Source: Bacillota bacterium (GTDB lineage: Bacteria > Bacillota > Clostridia > Christensenellales > SZUA-584). From it: 64,000 nt of DNA. The stretch is taken from positions 1-64,000 of the forward strand of contig JAEYZN010000004.1 of assembly GCA_023428025.1 (NCBI GenBank). The letters run 5' to 3'. A model generated the notes under the pieces. That model was not told the origin of the DNA, searched no databases, and saw only the letters and a list, made by a program, of their open reading frames with translations. Position numbers and translations under genes: made by a program. How positions within the stretch are numbered: position 1 is the stretch's first letter; each line of letters starts with the position of its first letter. Shown piece by piece: positions 42,401 through 51,693 of the stretch.

Positions 42401-42778
42401 ATGAAAATGCGTACTGCCAGAACCGCGGTGCTGCCCGCTCTTGTGCTGCTCGTCATCGCGCTCGCAGCCGGGTGCACCATTTCCAGCGGTTTATTTCTCG
42501 GGAAAAGCCAGTCCTCTTCCGGCACGTCGCTCAGCTCCAGCTATGTGCTGTTCGACGGCTCGATGACCCGCCTGGTCAGCCTCCGGTCGGGCGACGAGGT
42601 GACCTACAGCCTGGAAGGCGGCGAGGGCTTGAGCGCCGTCGTGGAGTTTGGCGGCAAAACGGTATTCACCATCACCGACGGCAGCGAATACACTGCGTCC
42701 GAAGACGGCTTTTACAGCTTCACCCTGCAGGGCAAGGCCGAGGACGGCTCCTTCTCCCTGTCATGGGACATCGAATAG
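42401..42778 (+). CDS. small lipoprotein of the GntR-ABC operon
   Basis: A 125-residue lipoprotein with lipobox LAAGC near residue 25, followed by an all-beta domain with alternating hydrophobics (VLFDGSMTRLVSLRSGDEVTYSLEGGEG). AAGGAGG lies upstream of the ATG, 12 bases after the permease stop. It may be an extracytoplasmic accessory to the exporter. Not assigned to a family. Confidence 0.75.
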   Translation: MKMRTARTAVLPALVLLVIALAAGCTISSGLFLGKSQSSSGTSLSSSYVLFDGSMTRLVSLRSGDEVTYSLEGGEGLSAVVEFGGKTVFTITDGSEYTASEDGFYSFTLQGKAEDGSFSLSWDIE

Positions 42779-43302
42779 GCTGTATTTCGCAAAGCCATCT
42801 ATATCAAAAGCAACAGGCCGCATTCCGCATGGACAGCGGTCTTTTATCATCCCCCGTTCAGCAGCGCATCCTCGCCTGAACCCATCTCCATCGTCGTATT
42901 CCAGCCATTCCATTATGCAACGCAACTCAATCAGGCCCGCACCAAAGATCACGCTCGGCAAAGCAATTCGGAAAACACTGAACACAACCTCTCATTCATT
43001 GACTGTCAGCTGACGCTACTCGTGTGGTGTTCAGCTTTATTTTTCAGGCTGCTTTATGTGATTTCAATGGATATCTCATTAATTCCATGGGTTTGCTTTC
43101 CTATCCGCCATTGACAAACAGGACGCGTCAAAAGTACAATATTGAGGCACGCAAATTATATGATTCCTCCAGGCAACAGAATAGGCATGGGATAAAACGG
43201 CTTTGTTTTTCTTAGATTCTGCTTGAGTACAGCGTATTGTACCCAAATTACACAAAATACATAAACCCTTGTCTGGAAAAATAAGAGAAAAGGTGAAACT
43301 TG
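42779..43302 (+). promoter_or_regulatory. gene-free region with promoter of the molybdenum hydroxylase
   Basis: TTGACA (43111-43116), 18 bases, TACAAT (43135-43140) is a good promoter leading to a leader of about 155 bases. In the leader, GTACA-GCGTAT-TGTAC (43227-43242) is an inverted repeat. No known riboswitch fold was recognised. The first 300 bases hold nothing I can identify. Confidence 0.55.
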
Positions 43303-45864
43303 GTGTATACACTCAATATCAACGGCAGCGACGCCGTCGCCCATCAGGACAAGCCCCTGCTGTCCTTCCTGAGGGACGACCTGCGGATCACCTCCGCGAA
43401 GGACGGGTGCAGCGAGGGCGCCTGCGGCACCTGCACGGTGCTGGTGGACGGCAGGGCTGTGAAAGCCTGTATCCAGAAGGTGTCCAGATTTCAGGGAAAA
43501 AAGATACTGACGGTGGAGGGCCTCAGCAACAGGGAAAAAGCGGTCTACGAATACTGCTTCGGCGAAGCGGGCGCCGTCCAGTGCGGTTTTTGCATACCCG
43601 GCATGGTCATCTGCGCCAAGGCGCTGCTGGATGCGAACCAAAGCCCATCGCGCGAGGATGTCAAAAAGGCGATCAAGGGCAACCTGTGCCGCTGCACGGG
43701 CTATAAGAAGATAGAAGAGGCGATCCTGATGGCGGCGGATTTCTTCCGGGACAACCGGCCCATCCCCGAGCCGCCCCAAAACCTGTCGCTGGCGCAGCGG
43801 TTCAACCGTTCGGACGCGGCGGAAAAGGTCAACGGCACCGGCGTCTTTGTGGACGACATGGAACTGCCCGGCATGATCCACGCCAGGGCGGTGCGCTCCA
43901 AATATCCAAGAGCCATCGTCAACAGGATCGACATCAGCCGGGCCGAGGCTCACCCGGACTGCGTGAAGATACTGCTGGCCGGGGACGTACCGTATAACAA
44001 GGTCGGCCACATCAAGCCGGACTGGGACGTGATGATCCCCGAAGGCGGCACCACCCGGTATATCGGGGACGCGCTGGCGCTGGTGGCGGTGTCCGCCAAG
44101 GACAAGCTGGACGAGGTGTGCGCCCTGGTGGACGTGGACTACACCGAGCTCACCCCGGTGACCAATCCGTTTGACGCGCTACGGGGCGACGCGCCGCTGA
44201 TCCACGAGGACGGCAACATCATGAGCCGCGCCGGGCTGCAGCGGGGCAATGCCGACGAGTCGATCAAAAAGTCCAAATACGTGGTGACACGAAAATACAA
44301 AACGCCGTGGCAGGAGCATGGGTTCATGGAGCCGGAATGCGCCGTCGCCCTGCCGGAAGGCGAGGACGGCGTCCTCGTCTACTCCGGTGCGCAGTCGGTG
44401 TACGACGAGCAGCACGAAATCTCCGCGATGCTGCGGATCGCGCCCGAGAAGGTGCATTGCCAGACCAAGCTGGTGGGCGGCGGCTTTGGCGGCAAGGAAG
44501 ACATGAGCGTGCAGCACCACGCGGCGCTGATGGCGTGGTACACCAAAAAGCCGGTCAAGGTGAAATTCTCGCGGCAGGAAAGCCTGAACTATCACGTGAA
44601 GCGCCACCCGATGGAGATGGAGTTCACCACGGCATGCGACGAGAACGGCTATCTCACGGGCATGAAGGGCCTCATCATCGCGGACACCGGCGCGTACGCA
44701 TCGCTGGGCGGGCCGGTGCTGCACCGGGCGTGCACCCACGCGGCGGGCCCCTACAACTACCAGAACATCGACATTCTCGGCATGTCGGTATATACCAACA
44801 ATGTGGTTTCCGGCGCGTTCCGCGGCTTCGGCGTCACGCAGAGCTGCTTCGCCACCGAGAACAACATCAACCTGCTGGCCGAGATGGCGGATATCTCCCC
44901 GTGGGAGATCCGCCACCGGAACGCGATCCGCCCCGGCCAGGTGCTGCCCAACGGGCAGATGGCGGACGACAGCGTGGCCATGGCGGAATGCCTGGAAGCG
45001 GTGAAGGACGTGTATGAGTCCAGCCCGTACGCGGGCATCGCGATCGGCTTCAAAAACAGCGGCACCGGCATGGGCAAGAAGGATATCGGGCGCTGCATCC
45101 TCTCCATCGAGAACGGCCGGGTGCATGTGCGCACCTCGGCCGCCTGCATGGGGCAGGGCATCGCCACCATGTGCCTGACGGTGCTGTGCGAAACGACGGG
45201 CATTGACCCGGCGCTCGTGGTCCACGAACCGGCGGACACCGTGCGCACGCCCGACTCGGGCACCAGTACCGCGTCCCGGCAGACCGTGATGACCGGCGAG
45301 GCCGTGCGGCAGGTGTCCGAAAAGCTCAAGGCCGAGCTGGACAAAGGCCTCACTCTCAGCGACCTGGAAGGCCGTGAGTTCTACGGTGAATTCTCCGCCC
45401 AGACCGACCCGCTGGGCGCGATCAAGGACAACCCCATCAGCCACATCAGCTACAGCTACGGCGTGCAGGTGGTGGTGCTGGACGAAGCGGGCAAGGTGCA
45501 GCGCGTGGCTGCGGCCTACGACGTGGGCACGCCCGTGAACATTCAGGCTGTCGAGGGCCAGATCGAAGGCGGCATCGTGATGGGCCTGGGCTATGCGCTC
45601 ACCGAGGAGTTCAAGGTGGAGGGCGGTTATCCCAAGACGAAGCTCGGCACGCTGGGCCTGATGCGGTCCACGGATGCGCCGGAGCTGGATGTGATACTCG
45701 TTCAGGGCAAGGGCAACATCCCGCAGACGTACGGCGCGAAGGGCTGCGGCGAGCTATGCCTCATTCCCACGGCGCCCGCCTGTTCCCACGCCTATTACCG
45801 GTATGACGGCAAATTCCGGACGCAATTGCCGCTTCGGGATACGTATTACAAAAAGGCCAAATAG
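43303..45864 (+). CDS. one-polypeptide molybdenum hydroxylase, selenium-dependent xanthine dehydrogenase type
   Basis: An 853-residue xanthine-oxidase-family enzyme in one chain. Residues 1-75 are a plant-type [2Fe-2S] domain (CSEGACGTC). Residues about 80-150 are the second [2Fe-2S] domain (CGFC and CRC). The rest is the molybdopterin subunit with VGGGFGGKED, AFRGFGVTQ and the active-site Glu in AKGCGELCL. No FAD subunit is fused or adjacent. Layout and length fit the selenium-dependent xanthine dehydrogenase family, where labile selenium sits on molybdenum (not selenocysteine). GTG at 43303 is preferred to the TTG immediately before it; AAAAGGTG is eight bases upstream. Purine as substrate is family-based. 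Confidence 0.85.
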   Translation: MYTLNINGSDAVAHQDKPLLSFLRDDLRITSAKDGCSEGACGTCTVLVDGRAVKACIQKVSRFQGKKILTVEGLSNREKAVYEYCFGEAGAVQCGFCIPGMVICAKALLDANQSPSREDVKKAIKGNLCRCTGYKKIEEAILMAADFFRDNRPIPEPPQNLSLAQRFNRSDAAEKVNGTGVFVDDMELPGMIHARAVRSKYPRAIVNRIDISRAEAHPDCVKILLAGDVPYNKVGHIKPDWDVMIPEGGTTRYIGDALALVAVSAKDKLDEVCALVDVDYTELTPVTNPFDALRGDAPLIHEDGNIMSRAGLQRGNADESIKKSKYVVTRKYKTPWQEHGFMEPECAVALPEGEDGVLVYSGAQSVYDEQHEISAMLRIAPEKVHCQTKLVGGGFGGKEDMSVQHHAALMAWYTKKPVKVKFSRQESLNYHVKRHPMEMEFTTACDENGYLTGMKGLIIADTGAYASLGGPVLHRACTHAAGPYNYQNIDILGMSVYTNNVVSGAFRGFGVTQSCFATENNINLLAEMADISPWEIRHRNAIRPGQVLPNGQMADDSVAMAECLEAVKDVYESSPYAGIAIGFKNSGTGMGKKDIGRCILSIENGRVHVRTSAACMGQGIATMCLTVLCETTGIDPALVVHEPADTVRTPDSGTSTASRQTVMTGEAVRQVSEKLKAELDKGLTLSDLEGREFYGEFSAQTDPLGAIKDNPISHISYSYGVQVVVLDEAGKVQRVAAAYDVGTPVNIQAVEGQIEGGIVMGLGYALTEEFKVEGGYPKTKLGTLGLMRSTDAPELDVILVQGKGNIPQTYGAKGCGELCLIPTAPACSHAYYRYDGKFRTQLPLRDTYYKKAK

Positions 45865-45929
45865 CGTATCGTTTCATTCGGATACACGCAAGGGCGGGCC
45901 GCAACTGCTCCAAGCTGTCGATAAAGGGT

Positions 45930-46080
45930 CAATATCTCGGAGGCCTGCCTCCTAACCTGCCCCCCAAAAAGCTGTGCTTTTCGGGGGGCCCGCACCTCCG
46001 CTCAAGGGGCGCACCCCGCCTGTGCCCCGGAGGGGTATGCGAATCCCACAAGAAAATGCCTTGCGAAGGCATTTTCTGTT
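45930..46080 (-). repeat. dispersed repeat, copy 2, inverted relative to 21555-21690
   Basis: Read on the minus strand this gives GAAAATGCCTTCGCAAGGCA, GGGATTCGCATACC, CCCTTGAGCGG, TGCGG, a CCCCCCGAAAAGCACAGCTTTTTGGGGGG-type hairpin (45960-45990), GGAGG and GCCTCC. The order matches copy 1. The remaining part of the 45865-46266 gap (46110-46175) has AGCTTTTTTGGCACTC and GAGCGGGCCGC, echoing 2731-2800. No gene is seen. Confidence 0.7.
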
Positions 46081-46266
46081 CCTTTGCCTGTGCTGCTATA
46101 AGCCTGACAGACAATTTGTTCAGGCCTGTTAGCTTTTTTGGCACTCTGGAGCGGGCCGCAGTCCCGTTCTTTTATTTTGCTTATAGCTGCCTCTGGCTCG
46201 CAATTTGATAATGAAGCCTGATCGTGCAGATAATAAACAAAATTATAATATTGAAAGCCGACTGAA

Positions 46267-46977
46267 ATGACTTATCTGATCATAGCCTTTCGGATCGTCT
46301 CCGCGATGGCGCTGATACTGTTCCTGACGCTGAAAACCGGGCGGCGCAAGATCGGCGAGCTGCCGGTATACGACTTTTTGTCCATCATCGTCATCGGCAG
46401 CGTCATCGGCGCGGACATATCCGAGCCCGACATCCCGCACCTGCCCACCTTGTTTGCCGTGGTGGTCATCGTGGCGCTGCAATATCTCGTCAGCCGCCTG
46501 CTGATCAACAACAAAAGAATCGCGCGGAAGATCACCTTCGGCCCCACGGTCGTCATCCAGAACGGCCAGTTCATCAAGTCCAACATGGAGCGGCTGAAGT
46601 ACTCGGTGGAAAACGTGCGGATGGCGCTCCGGGAGCAGGGCGTGTTCGACTTGAACGAGGTTGAATTCGCCATCGTCGAGGGAAGCGGCGGCGTCAGCGT
46701 ATTGAAAAAATCTCAGAGCCAGCCGCTCACCCCGGCTGATATGAATATCAGCACAGCGGCCAGAGGCGTGTCCATCCCGCTCATCACGGACGGCAAGGTC
46801 TACGACAGCAATCTGGAGCAGCTTAAGTTAAACCGGCAATGGCTGGCCGCGGAGCTCGAAAAAATGGGCATCCATGGCTTCAGCGAGGTGTTCTACGCGG
46901 ACATCAACGCCGAGGGCAAGCTGTATGTTTCGCGAATCGTCCAGACGCAGAACCTGAACGACCCGTTTACGCTATAG
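46267..46977 (+). CDS. YetF/DUF421-family membrane protein
   Basis: A 236-residue protein with three N-terminal membrane helices and the DUF421 cytoplasmic domain (GRRKIGELPVYDFLSIIVIGSVIGA, later LREQGVFDLNEVEFAIVEGSG). YetF-type proteins are widespread in spore formers and of uncertain function; some affect spore germination or morphology. It converges with dapF, the two overlapping by six bases at their 3' ends. Confidence 0.88.
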   Translation: MTYLIIAFRIVSAMALILFLTLKTGRRKIGELPVYDFLSIIVIGSVIGADISEPDIPHLPTLFAVVVIVALQYLVSRLLINNKRIARKITFGPTVVIQNGQFIKSNMERLKYSVENVRMALREQGVFDLNEVEFAIVEGSGGVSVLKKSQSQPLTPADMNISTAARGVSIPLITDGKVYDSNLEQLKLNRQWLAAELEKMGIHGFSEVFYADINAEGKLYVSRIVQTQNLNDPFTL

Positions 46978-47829
46978 CCGGTCCAGCTCCTCCACGAACT
47001 CTTCCGCCAGTGTTATGGTACCCACGCGGCTGACCGTTCCCGTCATGTACACCGATTCGTCAGCGCCGATCTCGATCTTCAGTCCGCCGCCCGGCATGTG
47101 CACGTTGACGCTGCTGTCCACCAGCCCCAGCTTATGCGCCGCGCTGGCGGCGGCACAGCTGCTGCTGCCCGAGGCCAGCGTATACCCCGCGCCCCGCTCG
47201 AAGATCTCGATGCTGATATTGTTTCTGTCAATCACCTTGAGCATCTGCATGTTGATCCTGTTGGGGAAATACGGCGCCGTCTCCACCAGCCTGCCCAGCT
47301 TTATCGCCTTGTCTTTCGAGATGCTGTCCATGGGGATCACACAGTGCGGGTTCCCGACGGACAGGCAGGTCACCCTATATGTCTCGCCGCCGAATTCCAT
47401 CGGCTCGCCGATCACCTGCCTCACGCTGCCTGTGACGGGTATCTCGTCGCTCTGATACGTGACCTTGCCCATCAGCACCCTCATCAGCCTGCCGTCTTCC
47501 GACAGATACCGCACGTCCACGTCGCCGCCCAATGTGGACAGCACAAACGACGCCTCCGTCACATAGCCGTCGTCCTTCAGGTATTTTGAGAATATCCGCA
47601 CGCCGTTGCCGCTCTTTTCGGCCTCGCTCCCGTCCGGGTTGTATATCCTCACCTTGATCCTGCCCTCCTCAAAAACGGGGCCGTAGAGTATGCCGTCGCT
47701 GCCGCACCCGAAATTCCTGTCGCAGATCAGCCTGATCCGCGCTTCGTTCAGCGCCAGCCCGTTCTTCTGCGGATCGCAGACCAGATAATCGTTTCCCAGC
47801 CCATGATACCTTTCGAAAAAAATCTGCAT
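46972..47829 (-). CDS. dapF: diaminopimelate epimerase homologue with Ser/Ser active site
   Basis: A 285-residue DapF-fold protein. Family elements are present: HGLGNDYLV near residue 9, N-P-D-G-S-E near 64, GNPHCV near 159, ERGAGYTLASG near 211. Canonical DapF uses two catalytic cysteines. Here the first is Ser73 (EKSGNGVRI in place of the usual MCGNGxR) and the second is Ser220 (ASGSSSCAA in place of ACGSGACAA). A nearby Cys225 is offset. I have the impression that similar Ser variants occur in other Clostridia, so this may be a subfamily rather than a mutant. No lysine-pathway gene is adjacent. Activity on diaminopimelate is therefore unproven. Confidence 0.85.
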   Translation of the reverse strand: MQIFFERYHGLGNDYLVCDPQKNGLALNEARIRLICDRNFGCGSDGILYGPVFEEGRIKVRIYNPDGSEAEKSGNGVRIFSKYLKDDGYVTEASFVLSTLGGDVDVRYLSEDGRLMRVLMGKVTYQSDEIPVTGSVRQVIGEPMEFGGETYRVTCLSVGNPHCVIPMDSISKDKAIKLGRLVETAPYFPNRINMQMLKVIDRNNISIEIFERGAGYTLASGSSSCAAASAAHKLGLVDSSVNVHMPGGGLKIEIGADESVYMTGTVSRVGTITLAEEFVEELDRL

Positions 47830-47930
47830 GGATGCTGTCCTCTCAATGAAATTTCTTTCTCACATTCTACAACATAAGGGCGTCCATTGACCAGCGGACG
47901 CGCAAAAAGCAAAACAAACTCAGTGGATGC

Positions 47931-49214
47931 TCATTTGCGAGATATCGCCAACCGGTAGCCCAGATTGATGATGAAGTTATAGAGGATATGCGTTTTTGAG
48001 ACCCGCATCCGCCTGATAAAGGACGGCAGTGAATAGAAGTTTCTTCGAAAGCGGACATACCCGTCGTACAGCTGCCGGGGCGTCATGTTCAGGGGTTGGT
48101 ACGCCACGTGGGTCTTGCCGTTAAAGCAGCTCCAATCCTCTGTGATCAGCCGCCCTTCGGCCTTCAGCTGGCCGTAGATCGGGGTTTTGGGCAGCGGCGT
48201 GAGGATGCTGACCGTGGCCCCGTCTATTCCCAGCCGCTCGCATTCCCGCAGTGTTTTTTCAAACACATCCGGCCTGTCGTTCTCAAACCCGAAGATGATC
48301 CCGGCTTGGATCATGATGTTATGCCGATGCAGGCTTTGGATGATCTTCTGATAATCGGCCGTCCGGTTGATCTCTTTTCCGGCGTCATGCAGCGCCGCTT
48401 CCGAAAAGGACTCCAGCCCGATAAACAAATACAGGCAGCCCGCCGCCTCCGCGGCCTTCAGCAGCGCGTCATCCGCGCAGTCCGCCAGCGTGACCTGCGC
48501 CGCCCACCTCTTTTCCAGCGGTATCAGCGCTTTCATCAGTGCCATCGCATGGCTTTTGTCAGCGAAAAAGCTGTCGTCCCAGAACACGAAATGCTTCGTT
48601 TTCAGCTGCCTGATTTCGTCTATGACCTCATCTATCGGCCGGGTGCGGAAGCTGTCGTGGTAAATCTGCTTCAGATTGCAGTACCGGCAATGATAGGGAC
48701 AGCCCCGCGTCGCAAAAACGGCCCCTTTCATCATGGCTGTCCGGCGCCTCAGCAGGTCCCACCGGGGCGCGGGCAGACGGTCCAATACCGGCGGCGCGGA
48801 TGACACGTACATTTCTTCTGCCTCACCGGCATGAAAGTCGTGCAGAAAACGCGGCCAGGTTTCCTCGCTTTCCCCGACTATCAGATAGTCGCCGTGCGGC
48901 TTGGCCTCCTCGGGCAGCAGGGTGACATGAGGCCCGCCCAGCACCGCCTTGGCCCCTCCGGCCCGAAAACGCCGGCTTATCTCATAGCAATGGTGCGCGT
49001 TCGGCGTATTGACGGTGATCGCGACCAGGTCAAACGCACTGCCGAAGGGTATCTTCTGGCTGTACTCGTCCACCAGCGTGATGTCGTACAAGCTCTCGTC
49101 AACAAACCCCGCCAGATACGGCATCGTGATCTGGACAAAGTTATTGAACTGCTTTTTTCTGAAGCTGTTGATCTCCCTGTTTTCAGGCTGTATCAGCAAT
49201 ATCCTTTTCTTCAT
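47931..49214 (-). CDS. B12-binding-domain radical SAM protein
   Basis: A 427-residue enzyme. The N-terminal part (about 1-135) is a cobalamin-binding Rossmann domain (NTPNAHHCYEISRRF, GGPHVTLLPEE). The radical SAM barrel carries the cluster motif CPYHCRYC near residue 176 and the SAM contacts around FVFWDDSF and FIGLES. Members methylate unactivated carbons or modify lipids and natural products. The extra C-terminal region (PLPKTPIYGQL ... YDGYVRFRRNFYS) is typical of the DUF4070-containing group. The ATG at 49214 (MKKRILLIQ) is preferred to an upstream one. No partner gene reveals the substrate. Confidence 0.88.
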   Translation of the reverse strand: MKKRILLIQPENREINSFRKKQFNNFVQITMPYLAGFVDESLYDITLVDEYSQKIPFGSAFDLVAITVNTPNAHHCYEISRRFRAGGAKAVLGGPHVTLLPEEAKPHGDYLIVGESEETWPRFLHDFHAGEAEEMYVSSAPPVLDRLPAPRWDLLRRRTAMMKGAVFATRGCPYHCRYCNLKQIYHDSFRTRPIDEVIDEIRQLKTKHFVFWDDSFFADKSHAMALMKALIPLEKRWAAQVTLADCADDALLKAAEAAGCLYLFIGLESFSEAALHDAGKEINRTADYQKIIQSLHRHNIMIQAGIIFGFENDRPDVFEKTLRECERLGIDGATVSILTPLPKTPIYGQLKAEGRLITEDWSCFNGKTHVAYQPLNMTPRQLYDGYVRFRRNFYSLPSFIRRMRVSKTHILYNFIINLGYRLAISRK

Positions 49215-49355
49215 GCCCGGCCCCTGCACGCTCGCCTTCGTCGTCAATGGATGACTCAGCATACCACGATTTCTATTGCTTTACAATATATATTAATCGT
49301 TTTTCGATAATTTTATAATCTCCAAAGTAAGACTTTGAGTCAAAAATACGCATAA

Positions 49356-49381
49356 AACAAAAGCCCTGTCGCCAGAGCTTT
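49356..49381 (-). terminator. intrinsic terminator of the GtrA gene
   Basis: On the minus strand AAAGCTCTG/CAGGGCTTT (9 bp, one G-U, loop GCGA) is followed by TGTTTT. Confidence 0.8.
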
Positions 49382-49448
49382 GTTTCGGTTCGTGATATGC
49401 AATTATGCGCAGTTATAGAGGTGACTTCGGCCGATCGCTCGGGCCGCC

Positions 49449-49904
49449 TTACTCGCCCGGCACAACCGCCTGCTCTCCCCGGTTGTCGAGCTTCCCGCGG
49501 AAGACAAAGTACCGCTGATACAGAAACTCCGTAACGAAATTGATGACCAGCGTTGCAAAATAGACGATGTCTTTAGCGGCTGGAAACGCGGCAAAGCGCA
49601 CCTCCACCAGCCAGTCGCCCAATATGGTGGACAGCGGCGTAAACACCACATAATAGGCAAAGGTCTTGAGCATCGCCACGGGTATGTTGGCGGCGGATTT
49701 GAAGGTGAACCGTCGGTTCAGCGTGAAATTCCACACCACGGACGCCACCAGCGCGGGCAGATAGCAGCCCCAATAACCTAAGGACGGAAAGAGCCCCAGC
49801 AGATAAAACACGCCCGTTTGAATGAGCCCGGCCGACGCGGAGAACAGCGCGAACTTGACGAATCTTATAAATTCTCTCTTTGCATTGCGTTTTTTCTCTT
49901 CCAT
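49449..49904 (-). CDS. GtrA-family membrane protein
   Basis: A 151-residue protein with four membrane helices and the GtrA signature (FVKFALFSASAGLIQTGVFYLL, WNFTLNRRFTFK, FLYQRYFVF). GtrA proteins are linked to translocation of undecaprenyl-phosphate-linked sugars. A separate terminator shows it is not in one operon with the radical SAM gene downstream. Upstream bases 49905-50125 hold nothing identified. Confidence 0.88.
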   Translation of the reverse strand: MEEKKRNAKREFIRFVKFALFSASAGLIQTGVFYLLGLFPSLGYWGCYLPALVASVVWNFTLNRRFTFKSAANIPVAMLKTFAYYVVFTPLSTILGDWLVEVRFAAFPAAKDIVYFATLVINFVTEFLYQRYFVFRGKLDNRGEQAVVPGE

Positions 49905-50125
49905 TTTGCGCCTCTATTCAATAAACAATTTGCGGGGAGGTTGTGACTTGCCGGTTTAACGTACTCGTTGTCACAGAATATGCGCATATCATATCACTCT
50001 CCAGATAAAATGAGAAGAAAAAATCGCAAGGTTGAAAAATGTGTGCCCCATGGATGTCCATAAGAACCTTGTTGATGTTGACCGGATAGCTGCCGCCGCT
50101 CCGCGGATGAAGTGCCCGCAACCGC

Positions 50126-51157
50126 TCAAACGGTTTGTGATAAAACGGTGCCCGTTTGGCTGCTGTGTTCCACGGTAAGGACAACCTTTCCTCCGGCGTG
50201 TCCTTCGGCAAGATACCGGACAGCTTTTGCCGCTTCGCTTAACGGGTAACAGCTGTCGATGACAGGCACGACTTTTCCGGCTTTGGCAAGCTCCCCGAGA
50301 AAAATCAAGTCCTTCTGATCCATTTTCGCAATCCCCATGAAACCCAGCCGCCTGCCGCCAAACAACGACACGAACGGCCCCAGGAGCATCCCCTGCAAAA
50401 GCTGCGCTGTATCGCCGCCAATCGCGACGCAAACCCCGCCGGATCTCAATGCCCGCTTATAATCCCTTATCGGGTGGTATCCGTTAACGGCGGCGATCAG
50501 GTCATATTGCTTTCCGTTTCGGGTGAAGTCTTCCTTCGTGTAATCTATGACGTGATCCGCGCCGACGGATAACGCCGTTTCAAGATTCCGCGCACTGCAT
50601 ATGGCAGTCACTTCGGCTCCGAAAGACTTGGCGAGCTGTACCGCGAACGTGCCCACACCGCCGGACGCCCCGTTTATGAGAACGCTTTGCCCGGGCCTGA
50701 TATTTCCCTTATCCCGAAGGCCTTCCAGAGCGGTCAAGGCCGCAACAGGGATGGCTGCCGCAGCCTCAAACGACAGGCTGGCCGGTTTGAGCGCCAGTTT
50801 ATTTTCAGCGGCGCACACATACTCGGCAAACGCCCCCATCGAGCCTGCGGATACCCCGAACACCTCGTCTCCCGGCCGAAACAGCTTCACGGCTGCGCCA
50901 ACGTCCACGACCCGCCCGGCAATGTCCGTGCCGGGCACCTTGTTCACTGCCTTGAGGATCATGCCGTCCATCAAGCGGGTCGAAACCGGGATCCCGCCGT
51001 TCTCCAACTGGGACGCAAACCGGCGCCAGTCCAGCGCATTGACGGATGCCGCATACACTTTTACCAGCACCTCATGTTCGTTTGGGACAGGCCTTTCAAG
51101 CTCCCTGAGCTGGAGAACCTCCGGCGGCCCTAATTTCGCATAGACAACCGCTTTCAT
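50126..51157 (-). CDS. zinc-independent quinone oxidoreductase-like MDR protein
   Basis: A 343-residue medium-chain dehydrogenase/reductase. The GroES-like N-terminal part includes GTDIAGRVVDVGAAVKLFRPGDEVFG. The nucleotide-binding domain has the NADPH loop NGASGGVGTFAVQLAKSFGA near residue 150. The structural and catalytic zinc Cys sets of alcohol dehydrogenases are absent, as in quinone oxidoreductases. GAAGGAGG lies upstream of the ATG. Substrate unknown. Confidence 0.9.
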   Translation of the reverse strand: MKAVVYAKLGPPEVLQLRELERPVPNEHEVLVKVYAASVNALDWRRFASQLENGGIPVSTRLMDGMILKAVNKVPGTDIAGRVVDVGAAVKLFRPGDEVFGVSAGSMGAFAEYVCAAENKLALKPASLSFEAAAAIPVAALTALEGLRDKGNIRPGQSVLINGASGGVGTFAVQLAKSFGAEVTAICSARNLETALSVGADHVIDYTKEDFTRNGKQYDLIAAVNGYHPIRDYKRALRSGGVCVAIGGDTAQLLQGMLLGPFVSLFGGRRLGFMGIAKMDQKDLIFLGELAKAGKVVPVIDSCYPLSEAAKAVRYLAEGHAGGKVVLTVEHSSQTGTVLSQTV

Positions 51158-51693
51158 TCGAACCTCCTTCTGCCATTCTCTTTCAAGAATGACCATCTTT
51201 TTTGACTATATAATGAAAAGCCCTCAGGGTTCAATCAGGAGGATGTAAAAAATCGGTATATCCGATAGCACGGCCTGTTTTTGATATCTATTGTCTCAGG
51301 AAACTACATATTTCTTATTTTCTATCGCAAGTCAGATACGACAAGTTTCCTCCGCATGATAGGCTCCGGAAAAAATACCGAAACCATTCAAGCAATAAGA
51401 GCGGGTTCACATTCGATCGCTTTGAATGTGTTGACGAAAAAGCTGCAGGCCCGGCGCGGGCAAAAAAACCGCGAACCGCAAATATCGGCTGCATGCCGGA
51501 GTCTCTGCAAAGACGTCAGGCTTTGCGGGGTGAGGAAGAATCAGCGGAGTGATACGAACCCCCGGCCGGGTTTCCGATCGAGGGGGGGTGAGTCGAGCGC
51601 AGTTTGCTCGGCGTGTTTTAACGTTGACAAAAAGATGCAGGTGAAAATCCGGCAAAATGGGCTGTGACAGTTAAGTGAGACTCTAACGGCTGA
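51158..51693. repeat. gene-free region with dispersed repeat D, copy 1
   Basis: No gene is supported. At 51429-51500 the string GTTGACGAAAAAGCTGCAGG, GCGCGGGCAAAAAAACCGCG, CGAACC, ATATCGGCTGCA occurs; a short form (GTTGACAAAAAGATGCAGG) is at 51622-51640. Similar strings recur at 54934-55052 and 57430-57452, all within the low-GC island. Confidence 0.55.

Noticed and set aside
43147..43302. Leader of the molybdenum hydroxylase as a molybdenum-cofactor or purine riboswitch
   Set aside because: I could not find the conserved cores of either class; only a short inverted repeat is present.
51407..51655. 82-codon minus-strand frame rich in Pro/Arg
   Set aside because: It coincides with a dispersed repeat; similar translated repeats are common spurious proteins.
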